This document shows positions 11,703-23,200 of a stretch of DNA of 64,000 nucleotides, piece after piece. The notes beneath the pieces were generated by a model. That model was not told where the DNA came from. It worked only from the letters and a program-made list of their open reading frames with translations, and searched no databases. This DNA comes from Bathymodiolus brooksi. Its lineage: Eukaryota > Mollusca > Bivalvia > Mytilida > Modiolidae. The DNA lies in contig OY804580.1 in NCBI GenBank assembly GCA_963680875.1, forward strand, positions 97,183,353 through 97,247,352, written 5' to 3'. A program made the translations under genes and the position numbers. Each line of letters opens with the position of its first letter. The first letter of the stretch is position 1.

Positions 11703-11990
11703 TATTGTTAGGGGCCGTCATGGTCGTGATCGCATGGTAGTTGGATTTTCAACTACGTGTGTTATCAGTGCCTATCACCGCTAACGTTATGAGTTCGAAT
11801 CCCGCTCATGGCGAGGTGTACTTGATACGACTTTCTGTGATAAAGTTTGTCAGTGACTTACGACAGGTCTGTGGTTTTCTCTGGGTACTCCCTTTTCCTC
11901 CATCAATAAAACTGACCGCCCCGATATAATTGAAATATTTTTGAAAGTGGCGTTCAACACGTACCCCTAACTCTAATCCTAACCCAATAT
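11703..11990 (+). mobile_element. SINE-1, full length
   Basis: The most complete plus-strand copy. A tRNA-like head with the B box GAGTTCGAATCCC lies at 11789-11801, followed by the body (GCGAGGTGTACTTGATACGA, GATAAAGTTTGTCAGTGACT, CTCCATCAATAAAACTGACC), then the tail GATATAATTGAAATAT and GTGGCGTT, ending in CCCTAACTCTAATCCTAACC. Transcription by RNA polymerase III would be expected for this architecture. Confidence 0.85.
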
Positions 11991-12109
11991 TGTTGAGAAA
12001 ACGAATATATTATTACATGACCCAATGTTTATATTAATTGCCATTACTGTGTTGTACAACTTGCCTTTTTACCATTACTCTTGATAAACTTATGTGAACA
12101 CTTACATAA

Positions 12110-12134
12110 ACAAAAAAAGAAAAAAAGAAAAAAA
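12110..12134. repeat. A-rich tract
   Basis: Simple A/G-rich run between SINE-1 and the PLE-B tail. The rest of 11990-12387 is AT-rich with no recognisable feature. Confidence 0.6.
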
Positions 12135-12387
12135 CAGTTGTTTATAGCATAAACAGAACATATTTGATATACTGATAAATTATATACTTAATACTAAATA
12201 TTTGTCTTAAGTATCAATAGAGGATACTGTACCTCCTACAGATGGAAAGTTATCGCTTATCCACTTGCACAGGAATGCTAGATTCAAGATATGTTTTGCC
12301 TTTGCTAAAAAAGAAAAAGATCACTTGTATTATCTTTAAAAGAAGTATATCGGTAAAATAGCATCACTATATTCTATTATGAAAAAA

Positions 12388-12880
12388 AGCTTATCCATAT
12401 CTCAAAAGACATTTGATCTTTTACTTTTAACGTAGATGATTTCTTTCCCATATCACTACCAAGAAATTTACTGTACTTGAGTGTATATATCAGTAAAGCG
12501 GCGGATGTCTTATAAGAACCAGTAACTGCTTACCCTTCGCGAGCACCTGAGTTCAAGCCCGTTTTTTTATGGGGTCCACGTTGCTCATCTTTTTATTTTT
12601 TTATGTTGTCCTATTGTGTGTCTTTACGTTCTGATTTCCGTGTTGTGATGTCCAGTACGACTTCCGCATAAAAACGATGTTCAGTTCGTCTTTACCTCCA
12701 GTTGTTTGTAGGAGAACTCATGTTTTATACGTTATTTGTGTTTGTTTGCGCTTAGTGGTGTCCAACACGTATGGTGTTGTGATTTTGTTTTGTGTTTCTT
12801 GAGTACCGTATCTTGCCAGTTTCCCTGGATTGTCCATTTTTTATTGTTCTCTCGATATTCTCTAACATTTATTAAACAAA
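12388..12880 (+). mobile_element. PLE-B 3' end, unexpanded
   Basis: It begins with a reverse transcriptase C-terminal remnant (LSISQKTF, then a stop), followed by one copy of what became the 38-bp unit: AACGTAGATGATTTC, CCATATCACTACCAAG at 12430-12475. It continues through CTTACCCTTCGCGAGCACC and GTGTCCAACACG to CTCTAACATTTATTAAAC. This is the best reference for the tail that holds the arrays at 1969, 26636 and 47610. Confidence 0.8.
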
Positions 12881-15052
12881 AGAAAAAAAAGCCCACACAA
12901 ATCTCATCACCCCAAACAATTGAAAGCACAAATAACCACGACTACGACATATGTCTCCATGTTCATAAGACTAATATTATATACAAACTTACAGCAATCG
13001 TCTTGGATATTGCCGGTCACAGACTTTTCAAACCTGTTGGTATTAAGAAAGATGAAATAGATAAACGTTCCTTTCTGAAACTGTCGTTTGCCAACAAAGG
13101 TCTTGATGGCATTAACTTAGGCAATATCCTTCATCACAAATCTGTCAAATCTAAAATCCCACCATATTTTAAGGATCAGTATGTGCCTATAATTTTGCAT
13201 GTTTATACCAGACCAATACCGTCAAAAAATTTAATTACAAACATGTGTTGCGTGATCTCAATATTGACGATTTCAAATCTAAGCCTCCCGATTGCACCTG
13301 TGCAAGTTCCCCATTCATATATAATCCGACTGGCCACGTTATAACTGGTGACCTTAAAATTATCAACAACACCTCTCTACAAGAGGTGTTCGCCAAAGGA
13401 CCTAAATATCGTGAGCCTAAATCCATAAACTGGAAACACAACTCTAAAATACTTATGGATTCCGTCGAGGATTATGCCAGACAATGGGGAAAACGTGAAA
13501 AGGAGGACTTAGATACTCTTTCCGAATGGGTGAAGAGTGTGAGGTCGCTAATACAGATTAGAATTAAAAAACTCAATGGGTCTATGAGCATTCGCTCTAC
13601 ATCAATCTTTAAAGACCCAAATGTTGCTAAATACCTGTCTCTCCTTCATGACAAATATGTTATTGTCTCCGCCGACAAGGCCCCCAACAATATTGTTTTT
13701 GTGTGTAAATCACATTACATAGATTGCTTGATAAAGGAATTAGGTATTGACAATTCACTTGGCAACCCTACATATACCCCGACGACACTTATGAAAGAGG
13801 AAATCCTGGACAATCATAGGTCTGTTTTATGTTCCTTTGGAATTTCAACCAAAGATGAAGAACTGGATCTACCATCACTCTACTGGATTCCTAAATTACA
13901 CAAGTGTCCTTTCAAACAGCGTTATATTGCTGGGTCTGCCAAATGCTCCACGAGACCTCTTTCCAAATTATTAACATGTATTCTATCAGCGGTCAAAACC
14001 GGACTTCAGAGCTACTGTGACACTAGCTACTCGAAAAGGTGTGTGAATCAGATGTGGATTCTGAAGAACTCGAAATATATGTTAGAGTACATACAATCTA
14101 GGTCCCTCCCCTCCTGTAATAGCATTAAAACATTTGACTTCTCTACCCTTTAGACGGATATTCCTCACTCTATGCTGAAGGACAAATTAAGGGAGTTGGT
14201 CCAACTGTGTTTCTTAAAAAAGAATGGCCAACGTAAATACAAATACCTTGTGCTAGGAAGAGACAGATCTTATTTTGTAAAACAACACTCTGATTCTACC
14301 AAAGCGTTCTCTGAAACTGATATCTTCAACATGCTCGAGTTTTTGATTGACAACATATTTGTTATGTTTGGTGGACGTGTTTTTCAACAAACAGTCGGCA
14401 TACCTATGGGTGCAAACCGTGCTCCTCTTCTCGCCGACTTGTTCCTTTATTCGTACGAGGCAGACTTCATACATGGGCTTCTCAAGTAAAACGAAAAGAA
14501 GCTAGCCCGATCCTTTAATTTCAAGTTCCGCAATATAGATTATATCCTTTCACTAAATAATTATAGGTTTGGTGATTTTGTTGATCGCATCTATCCCATT
14601 GAGCTTGAAATAAAAGATACCACATATACAGATAGGTCTGCTTCATACCTTGACCTACACCTACACAGCGAGGGTCGGTTAACAACGAAACTTTACGACA
14701 AAAGAGATGATTTCAATTTTCCCATTGTGAACTTTCCATTCCATTTATATGTAGCAACATTCCAGCAGCACCTGCATATGAAGTATATATATCTCAGATG
14801 ATACGATATTCCAGAGCTTGTGGTTCCTATCAGGATTTCCTTGATAGAGGGTTGCTGCTAACAAGCAAGCTACTGAACCAAGGGTTCCTTTTGGTAAAGT
14901 TGAAGTCATCACTTCGAAAATTTTACGGTCGCCACCATGACTTGGTTGACCGTTATGGAATATCTGTGTCACAAATGACCACGGATATGTTCCACTTGTC
15001 GAAAACACTTCCCGGTCCTTTCCTCATTCACGACTTATTACCGGGTATGTAA
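12880..15052 (+). pseudogene. PLE-A reverse transcriptase, inactivated
   Basis: A Penelope-like reverse transcriptase (clade tentative), the most complete copy here, of about 720 codons. The N-terminal part is open to about 13224, where an A-run (13224-13229) shifts the frame. The body then runs 13245-14153 with YWIPKLHKCPFKQRYIAGS, and motif A reads FDFSTL followed by TAG (14151-14153) where a Tyr is expected, then T.IPH. The frame resumes at 14154 with motif B, QQTVGIPMGANRAPLLADLF, and meets TAA at 14487-14489. Motif C at 14529-14550 reads RNIDYIL instead of the RYIDDVL type, so one catalytic Asp is lost. A 5-bp duplication (CCATT, about 14736-14745) shifts the frame again, and the C-terminus (IRYSRACGSYQDFLDRG, KFYGRHHDLVDRYGISVSQM) ends at 15052. 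No GIY-YIG endonuclease was seen. It is not functional. Confidence 0.8.
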
Positions 15053-15290
15053 CTAGATTGACACAACGGGTGCCACTAATGGAGCAGGAACTGCTTACCC
15101 TTCCGGAGCACCTAAGTTCACCCCAAGTTTTTAGTGAGATTCGTGTAACTCGATCTTTAGTTTTATATGTATGTTTTGTAGATCGTCGTTTGTCCTTTTG
15201 TACTTTTTTCTTTTGGCCATTGTGTTGTCTGTTCTTCTTCGATATACGGATTCTGATTGCCCCTTTGGTATCTTCAAACTCTTCTTGTAT
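15053..15290 (+). mobile_element. PLE-A 3' untranslated tail (reference copy)
   Basis: The tail follows the RT stop directly: GTGCCACTAATGGAGCAGGA, CTTACCCTTCCGGAGCACC, TTTTGTAGATCGTCGTTTG, TTTTGGCCATTGTGTTGTC, then GGTATCTTCAAACTCTTCTT. It shares a stretch of about 90 bp around CTTACCCTTC.GAGCACCT with the PLE-B tail. It is used here to recognise the other PLE-A copies. Confidence 0.8.
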
Positions 15291-15577
15291 CAATTTCAAC
15301 AACCAAGTCTTCTTCTCATGCCTGATTGTCTATGGGAGGTTTTGTTATTCATTCATAAATCATATTGTTCATTTTATCATAATCATTGTTTTTGTCTATT
15401 TGAAATACGATTCTGTATTTAATTCTTCATTTCTTCAATATATTACGCTGTCTTAAATTATTATGCTTTCAATTATTTTGGTTTTTAGAACATTCCACAA
15501 ACGCGCCGTACGCACTAAGTTAGATATCAACGTTTTAATTATAGTCATCATGAATTTGTCGCTGTCATCATTGGGAA
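15291..15577. other. Spacer between PLE-A copies
   Basis: AT-rich; no feature recognised. Confidence 0.5.
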
Positions 15578-18500
15578 AGTTTGATGATACCAAAGGGGTA
15601 ACCAGAAGCCCCAAGTCGAAGAAGGATAGACTATACAATGGCTAAAAGAAGAAGGATAGACTATACAATGGCTAAAAGAAGAAGGATAGACTATGCAATG
15701 GCTAAAAGAAGAAGGATAGACTATACAATGGCTAAAAGAAGAAGGATAGACTATACAATGGCTAAAAGAAGAAGGATAGACTATACAATGGCTAAAAGAA
15801 GAAGGATAGACTATACAATGGCTAAAAGAAGAAGGATAGACTATACAATGGCTAAAAGAAGACGGATAGACTATACAATGGCTAAAAGAAGAAGGATAGA
15901 CTATACAATGGCTAAAAGAAGAAGGATAGACTATACAATGGCTAAAAGAAGAAGGATAGACTATACAATGGCTAAAAGAAGAAGGATAGACTATACAATG
16001 GCTAAAAGAAGAAGGATAGACTATACAATGGCTAAAAGAAGAAGGATAGACTATACAATGGCTAAAAGAAGAAGGATAGACTATACAATGGCTAAAAGAA
16101 GACGGATAGACTATACAATGGCTAAAATAAGAAGGATAGACAATACAATGGCTAAAAGAAGAAGGATAGACTATACAATGGCTAAAAGAAGAAGGATAGA
16201 CTATACAATGGCTAAAAGAAGAAGGATAGACTATACAATGGCTAAAAGAAGAAGGATAGACTATACAATGGCTAAAAGAAGAAGGATAGACTATACAATG
16301 GCTAAAAGAAGAAGGATAGACTATACAATGGCTAAAAGAAGACGGATAGACTATACAATGGCTAAAAGAAGAAGGATAGACTACACAATGGCTAAAAGAA
16401 GAAGGATAGACTATACAATGGCTAAAAGAAGAAGGATAGACTATACAATGGCTAAAAGAAGAAGGATAGACTATACAATGGCTAAAAGAAGAAGGATAGA
16501 CTATACAATGGCTAAAAGAAGAAGGATAGACTATACAATGGCTAAAAGAAGAAGGATAGACTATACAATGGCTAAAAGAAGAAGGATAGACTATACAATG
16601 GCTAAAAGAAGAAGGATAGACAATACAATGGCTAAAAGAAGAAGGATAGACTATACAATGGCTAAAAGAAGAAGGATAGACTATACAATGGCTAAAAGAA
16701 GAAGGATAGACTATACAATGGCTAAAAGAAGAAGGATAGACTATACAATGGCTAAAAGAAGAAGGATAGACTATACAATGGCTAAAAGAAGAAGGATAGA
16801 CTATACAATGGCTAAAAGAAGAAGGATAGACTATACAATGGCTAAAAGAAGAAGGATAGACTATACAATGGCTAATAGAAGAAGGATAGACTATACAATG
16901 GCTAAAAGAAGAAGGATAGACTATACAATGGCTAAAAGAAGAAGGATAGACTATACAATGGCTAAAAGAAGAAGGATAGACTATACAATGGCTAAAAGAA
17001 GAAGGATAGACTATACAATGGCTAAAAGAAGAAGTATAGACTATACAATGGCTAAAAGAAGAAGGATAGATTATACAATGGCTAAAAGAAGAAGGATAGA
17101 CTATACAATGGCTAAAAGAAGAAGGATAGACTATACAATGGCTAAAAGAAGAAGGATAGACTATACAATGGCTAAAAGAAGAAGGATAGACTATACAATG
17201 GCTAAAAGAAGAAGGATAGACTATACAATGGCTAAAAGAAGAAGGATAGACTATACAATGGCTAAAAGAAGACGGATAGACTATACAATGGCTAAAAGAA
17301 GAAGGATAGACTATACAATGGCTAATAGAAGAAGGATAGACTATACAATGGCTAAAAGAAGAAGGATAAACTATACAATGGCTAAAAGAAGAAGGATAGA
17401 CTATACAATGGCTAAAAGAAGAAGGATAGACTATACAATGGCTAAAAGAAGAAGGATAGACTATACAATGGCTAAAAGAAGAAGGATAGACTATACAATG
17501 GCTAAAAGAAGACGGATAGACTATACAATGGCTAAAAGAAGAAGGATAGACTATACAATGGCTAAAAGAAGAAGGATAGACTATACAATGGCTAAAAGAA
17601 GAAGGATAGACTATACAATGGCTAAAAGAAGAAGGATAGACTATACAATGGCTAAAAGAAGAAGGATAGACTATACAATGGCTAAAAGAAGAAGGATAGA
17701 CTATACAATGGCTAAAAGAAGAAGGATAGACTATACAATGGCTAAAAGAAGAAGGATAGACTATACAATGGCTAAAAGAAGAAAGATAGACTATACAATG
17801 GCTAAAAGAAGAAGGATAGACTATACAATGGCTAAAAGAAGAAGGATAGACTATACAATGGCTAAAAGAAGAAGGATAGACTATACAATGGCTAAAAGAA
17901 GAAGGATAGACTATACAATGGCTAAAAGAAGAAGGATAGACTATACAATGGCTAAAAGAAGAAGGATAGACTATACAATGGCTAAAAGAAGAAGGATAGA
18001 CTATACAATGGCTAAAAGAAGAAGGATAGACTATACAATGGCTAAAAGAAGAAGGATAGACTATGCAATGGCTAAAAGAAGAAGGATAGACTATACAATG
18101 GCTAAAAGAAGAAGGATAGACTATACAATGGCTAAAAGAAGAAGGATAGACTATACAATGGCTAAAAGAAGAAGGATAGACTATACAATGGCTAAAAGAA
18201 GAAGGATAGACTATACAATGGCTAAAAGAAGAAGGATAGACTATGCAATGGCTAAAAGAAGAAGGATAGACTATACAATGGCTAAAAGAAGAAGGATAGA
18301 CTATACAATGGCTAAAAGAAGAAGGATAGACTATACAATGGCTAAAAGAAGAAGGATAGACTATACAATGGCTAAAAGAAGAAGGATAGACTATACAATG
18401 GCTAAAAGAAGAAGGACAAAAGGACAAACAATAATCTATAAAACACTACACAGAAAACTAAAGATCGAGCAACACGAATCCCACTAATTACCGGCGTGAA
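15578..18500 (-). mobile_element. PLE-A 3' end expanded by a 30-bp array
   Basis: On plus it begins AGTTTGATGATACCAAAGG and GTAACCAGAAGCC, the reverse of the PLE-A terminus, passes through the array and resumes with AAAGGACAAACAATAATC, AAACTAAAGATCGAGCAACA and CGAATCCCACTAATTACCGG. Without the array it would be only about 120 bp. Confidence 0.8.
15618..18416. repeat. 30-bp minisatellite, ~93 copies
   Basis: The unit is GAAGAAGGATAGACTATACA then ATGGCTAAAA. Copies are almost identical; scattered changes include GAAGG/GACGG, TATACA/TATGCA, ACTATA/ACAATA. Since 30 is divisible by three, both strands are open for about 950 codons (MAKRRRIDYT on plus). The mixture of silent and replacement changes gives no sign of protein-level constraint, so I do not call a gene. 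Confidence 0.97.
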
Positions 18501-18721
18501 GTTGGTGATTAAACTGAATCCGGTTTTCCACAAATAAACTCTCTTTCTTTTCTCTTTTATAAATGCCTTGTGATAATGTTTTCTACACACCACTAAACTA
18601 TCAAAAGCACAGCTAGAGCATTTAATATGATCAGACTTTTTTCATTCTTGTTATTGAGACTTGTAGGTGACACAATTGGACCATTGGTGATCGTTTTCAT
18701 TTTTGAAATGCTAAATGAGAT
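18501..18721. other. Short spacer, nothing recognised
   Basis: AT-rich DNA between the PLE-A fragment and a SINE-1 copy. Confidence 0.4.
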
Positions 18722-18866
18722 TAGGTGTACTCGATACAACATTATGTGATAAAGTTTGTCAGTGACTTACGACAGATCGGTGATTTTCTCCGGGTACTCC
18801 GGTTTCCTCCACCAATAAGACTCACAATATAGCTGAAATATTGTTGAAAGTGGCGTTCAAAAACAA
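18722..18866 (+). mobile_element. SINE-1, 5'-truncated
   Basis: Starts at AGGTGTACTCGATACAACAT, downstream of the tRNA-like head, and runs through GGTTTCCTCCACCAATAAGA to ATATTGTTGAAAGTGGCGTT. Confidence 0.8.
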
Positions 18867-19448
18867 GCCTCTACTGTTCACTAAAGGCTACCTCAATTGT
18901 TTGCAAAGAATTGTACCTGATGCATAGCCTTCGTTAGTATAATAACAAAATGTTATAAATAGGTTTCTTTGTCTCTCGATTTGTCACACATAAATAACTC
19001 TTAGAAAACTAATCATAACATTTAAAGTGACAAGTATACACCATCAAAAGATAGCATAATATACATATATTTGATAGGTTAATTGAGAAACAGTACATTT
19101 TAATATGATTCCAAAGTGTATCTAGATTAAATAGTCGCGTCAGGGATACTTCCTTATTTTAATGACACGGGAGCACTTAATGTAAACTGTACGAAACAGC
19201 CCCCACAATATTAAAGACTACTTAAATTGCGAACGCTGTGAAATAACTTAATGCCGTGGATCTCAATTTTCAAGGACTCGTAAATTGGTGAAATACGAAT
19301 TTCCAAAAATAAAATAGAAATCGTTTTATTTTTGGCAGTGTTCGCGTTAAAGAAAAGAAAACACTATGCATATACTTTCTTTGATTCTTAAATTGGTTGA
19401 TCAACTGGATCGCGAAATCCACGAAAAGTGGCTCCCCAAACGTATATA
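18867..19448. other. Intergenic with a small hairpin
   Basis: No gene. CCAAAAATAAAA (19303-19314) and TTTTATTTTTGG (19324-19335) form a perfect 12-bp stem. Imperfectly complementary GCGAACGCTG and CAGTGTTCGC flank it, so this may be a decayed palindromic element. Confidence 0.5.
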
Positions 19449-19597
19449 GGTCGAGTGGTCTAGGGCGTTGGACGTAAGGCTAAGCGAATGGTGCTGCAGT
19501 GTATCAATAGTGTGGGTTCAAATCCCGTCGAGGGAAGAACAAAAATTTGACAGCTCTAAAATCTAATTCTAACACTGTTTGGTTTAATTTTCAGACG

Positions 19598-19626
<29 letters not shown>
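19449..19626 (+). mobile_element. tRNA-Leu-like SINE head or tRNA pseudogene
   Basis: GGTCGAGTGGTCTAGGGCG (19449-19467) resembles the A-box region of tRNA-Leu, and GTGGGTTCAAATCCCGTC (19512-19529) is a good B box. The interval includes a possible long variable arm. The acceptor stem does not close well. The sequence continues for about 70 bp into an (AT)n tract (19599-19626), which favours a SINE over a working tRNA. Confidence 0.5.
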
Positions 19627-19629
<3 letters not shown>

Positions 19630-19865
19630 ATATTTTAAAAATAAGCTTTAAAGATATTAAGTATTTCAGTATCGTGCAACAGATACGAATTGCGGTATTT
19701 AACTTCCCAAGGGAGGGTCGGTTCCACACAGTTGAAACAGCTAAATTTAAGCACTAAGCATTAAAGATCACAAGCAACCTAACAGTATCACCTATTAGAA
19801 CATAAGAGAGTTAAACCTTAGTTTTACAATAATTCCTTGATTTTCTATTAACATTATTGACTCTC

Positions 19866-20036
19866 GTTCACCCCCAGTTCTTAGTGAGGTTCGTGTTAAT
19901 CGATCTTTAGTTTTATGTGTATATTTTGTAGATCGTTGTTTGTCCTTTTGTCCTTTTTCTTTTGGCCATTGCATTGTCTGTACTTCTTCGATTTACGGCT
20001 TCTGATTACCACTTTGGTATCTTCAAACTCTTCCTG
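19866..20036 (+). mobile_element. PLE-A 3' end fragment
   Basis: GTTCACCCCCAGTTCTTAGT through TTTTGTAGATCGTTGTTTG and GGCCATTGCATTGTCTG to GGTATCTTCAAACTCTTCCT. Unexpanded. Confidence 0.75.
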
Positions 20037-20296
20037 CTAGGTACTGTGAATTCACATGTATTCGTTGAATACCAAAATTATTTGATTTCATTAGTTCAAA
20101 CAAACATCGGATTTAGTGCTCAGCGAAAGGTATAAATAACAAATGAAGTCATTTGTTAGTATATCAAAACCACGAGTTCAAATGTCAACGAACGTCTCAG
20201 TTTTTGTCAATTCACGAAAATTGAGAACAGCGAAAATAAGTGACAGCCCAGTAACACCATACAAAGCAAAAATAAAAAAATAAAATTTGTAGCAAA

Positions 20297-23200
20297 AACA
20301 ATATCTATAAAATCGCTGAAGTTGTTTGTTAAACAATATCTATAAAATCGTTGAAGTTGTTTGTAAACAATATCTATAAAATCGTTGAAGTTGTTTGTTA
20401 AACAATATCTATAAAATCGTTGAAGTTGTTTGTAAACAATATCTATAAAATCGTTGAAGTTGTTTGTAAACAATATTTATAAAATCGTTGAAGTTGTTTG
20501 TAAACAATATCAATAAAATCGTTGAAGTTGTTTGTTAAACAATATCTATAAAATCGTTGAAGTTGTTTGTAAACAATATCTATAAAATCGTTGAAGTTGT
20601 TTGTAAACAATATCTATAAAATCGTTGAAGTTGTTTGTAAACAATATCTATAAAATCGTTGAAGTTGTTTGTAAACAATATCAATAAAATCGTTGAAGTT
20701 GTTTGTAAACAATATTTATGAAATCGTTGAAGTTGTTTGTAAACAATATCTATAAAATCGTTGAAGTTGTTTGTAAACAATATCTATAAAATCGTTGAAG
20801 TTGTTTGTAAACAATATCTATAAAATCGTTGAAGTTGTTTGTAAACAATATCAATAAAATCGTTGAAGTTGTTTGTAAACAATATTTATGAAATCGTTGA
20901 AGTTGTTTGTAAACAATATCTATAAAATCGTTGAAGTTGTTTGTAAACAATATCTATAAAATCGTTGAAGTTGTTTGTAAACAATATTTATAAAATCGTT
21001 GAAGTTGTTTGTAAACAATATTTATAAAATCGTTGAAGTTGTTTGTAAACAATATCTATAAAATCGTTGAAGTTGTTTGTAAAACAATATCTATAAAATC
21101 GTTGAAGTTGTTTGTAAACAATATCTATAAAATCGTTGAAGTTGTTTGTAAACAATATCTATAAAATCGTTGAAGTTGTTTGTAAACAATATCTATAAAA
21201 TCGTTGAAGTTGTTTGTAAACAATATTTATAAAATCGTTGAAGTTGTTTGTAAACAATATCTATAAAATCGTTGAAGTTGTTTGTTAAACAATATCTATA
21301 AAATCGTTGAAGTTGTTTGTAAACAATATCTATAAAATCGTTGAAGTTGTTTGTAAACAATATCTATAAAATCGTTGAAGTTGTTTGTTAAACAATATCT
21401 ATAAAATCGTTGAAGTTGTTTGTAAACAATATCTATAAAATCGTTGAAGTTGTTTGTAAACAATATCAATAAAATCGTTGAAGTTGTTTGTAAACAATAT
21501 CTATAAAATCGTTGAAGTTGTTTGTAAACAATATTTATAAAATCGTTGAAGTTGTTTGTAAACAATATTTATAAAATCGTTGAAGTTGTTTGTAAACAAT
21601 ATCAATAAAATCGTTGAAGTTGTTTGTAAACAATATCAATAAAATCGTTGAAGTTGTTTGTAAACAATATCTATAAAATCGTTGAAGTTGTTTGTAAACA
21701 ATATCTATAAAATCGTTGAAGTTGTTTGTAAACAATATCTATAAAATCGTTGAAGTTGTTTGTTAAACAATATCTATAAAATCGTTGAAGTTGTTTGTAA
21801 ACAATATCTATAAAATCGTTGAAGTTGTTTGTAAACAATATCTATAAAATCGTTGAAGTTGTTTGTTAAACAATATCTATAAAATCGTTGAAGTTGTTTG
21901 TAAACAATATCTATAAAATCGTTGAAGTTGTTTGTAAACAATATCTATAAAATCGTTGAAGTTGTTTGTAAACAATATCTATAAAATCGTTGAAGTTGTT
22001 TGTAAACAATATCTATAAAATCGTTGAAGTTGTTTGTAAACAATATCTATAAAATCGTTGAAGTTGTTTGTAAACAATATCTATAAAATCGTTGAAGTTG
22101 TTTGTTAAACAATATCTATAAAATCGTTGAAGTTGTTTGTAAACAATATCTATAAAATCGTTGAAGTTGTTTGTAAACAATATCTATAAAATCGTTGAAG
22201 TTGTTTGTTAAACAATATCTATAAAATCGTTGAAGTTGTTTGTAAACAATATCTATAAAATCGTTGAAGTTGTTTGTAAGCAATATCTATAAAATCGTTG
22301 AAGTTGTTTGTAAACAATATCTATAAAATCGTTGAAGTTGTTTGTAAACAATATCTATAAAATCGTTGAAGTTGTTTGTTAAACAATATCTATAAAATCG
22401 TTGAAGTTGTTTGTAAACAATATCTATAAAATCGTTGAAGTTGTTTGTAAACAATATCTATAAAATCGTTGAAGTTGTTTGTAAACAATATCTATAAAAT
22501 CGTTGAAGTTGTTTGTAAACAATATCAATAAAATCGTTGAAGTTGTTTGTAAACAATATTTATAAAATCGTTGAAGTTGTTTGTAAACAATATCTATAAA
22601 ATCGTTGAAGTTGTTTGTAAACAATATCTATAAAATCGTTGAAGTTGTTTGTAAACAATATCTATAAAATCGTTGAAGTTGTTTGTAAACAATATCTATA
22701 AAATCGTTGAAGTTGTTTGTAAACAATATCTATAAAATCGTTGAAGTTGTTTGTAAACAATATTTATAAAATCGTTGTAGTTGTTTGTAAACAATATCTA
22801 TAAAATCGTTGAAGTTGTTTGTAAACAATATCTATAAAATCGTTGAAGTTGTTTGTAAACAATATCTATAAAATCGTTGAAGTTGTTTGTAAACAATATT
22901 TATAAATTCGTTGAAGTTGTTTGTAAACAATATCTATAAAATCGTTGAAGTTGTTTGTAAACAATATCTATAAAATCGTTGAAGTTGTTTGTAAACAATA
23001 TCTATAAAATCGTTGAAGTAGTTTGTAAACAATATTTATAAAATCGTTGAAGTTGTTTGTAAGCAATATTTATAAAATCGTTGAAGTTGTTTGTAAACAA
23101 TATCTATAAAATCGTTGAAGTTGTTTGTAAACAATATCTATAAAATCGTTGAAGTTGTTTGTAAACAATATCTATAAAATCGTTGAAGTTGTTTGTAAAC

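Noticed and set aside
11965..11990. CCCTAA-like sequence suggesting an internal telomere
   Set aside because: Short, degenerate, and located precisely at the 3' end of a SINE-1; the same occurs at other copies.
13245..15052. Active retrotransposon protein
   Set aside because: Two in-frame stops, two frameshifts and a damaged catalytic motif C.
12880..15290. GIY-YIG endonuclease domain expected in many Penelope-like elements
   Set aside because: No GIY-YIG-like signature was seen upstream or downstream of the RT; the downstream sequence is an untranslated tail.
15053..15290. Hammerhead ribozyme within the PLE-A tail itself
   Set aside because: No CTGANGA/GAAA pair in the right order is visible in the tail; the hammerhead-like motif is in a separate repeat.
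15638..18487. Open frame of about 950 codons of MAKRRRIDYT repeats, and its antisense partner
   Set aside because: The frame is open only because the tandem unit is 30 bp. Both strands are open, the edges are PLE tail, and there is no conserved flank or start context.
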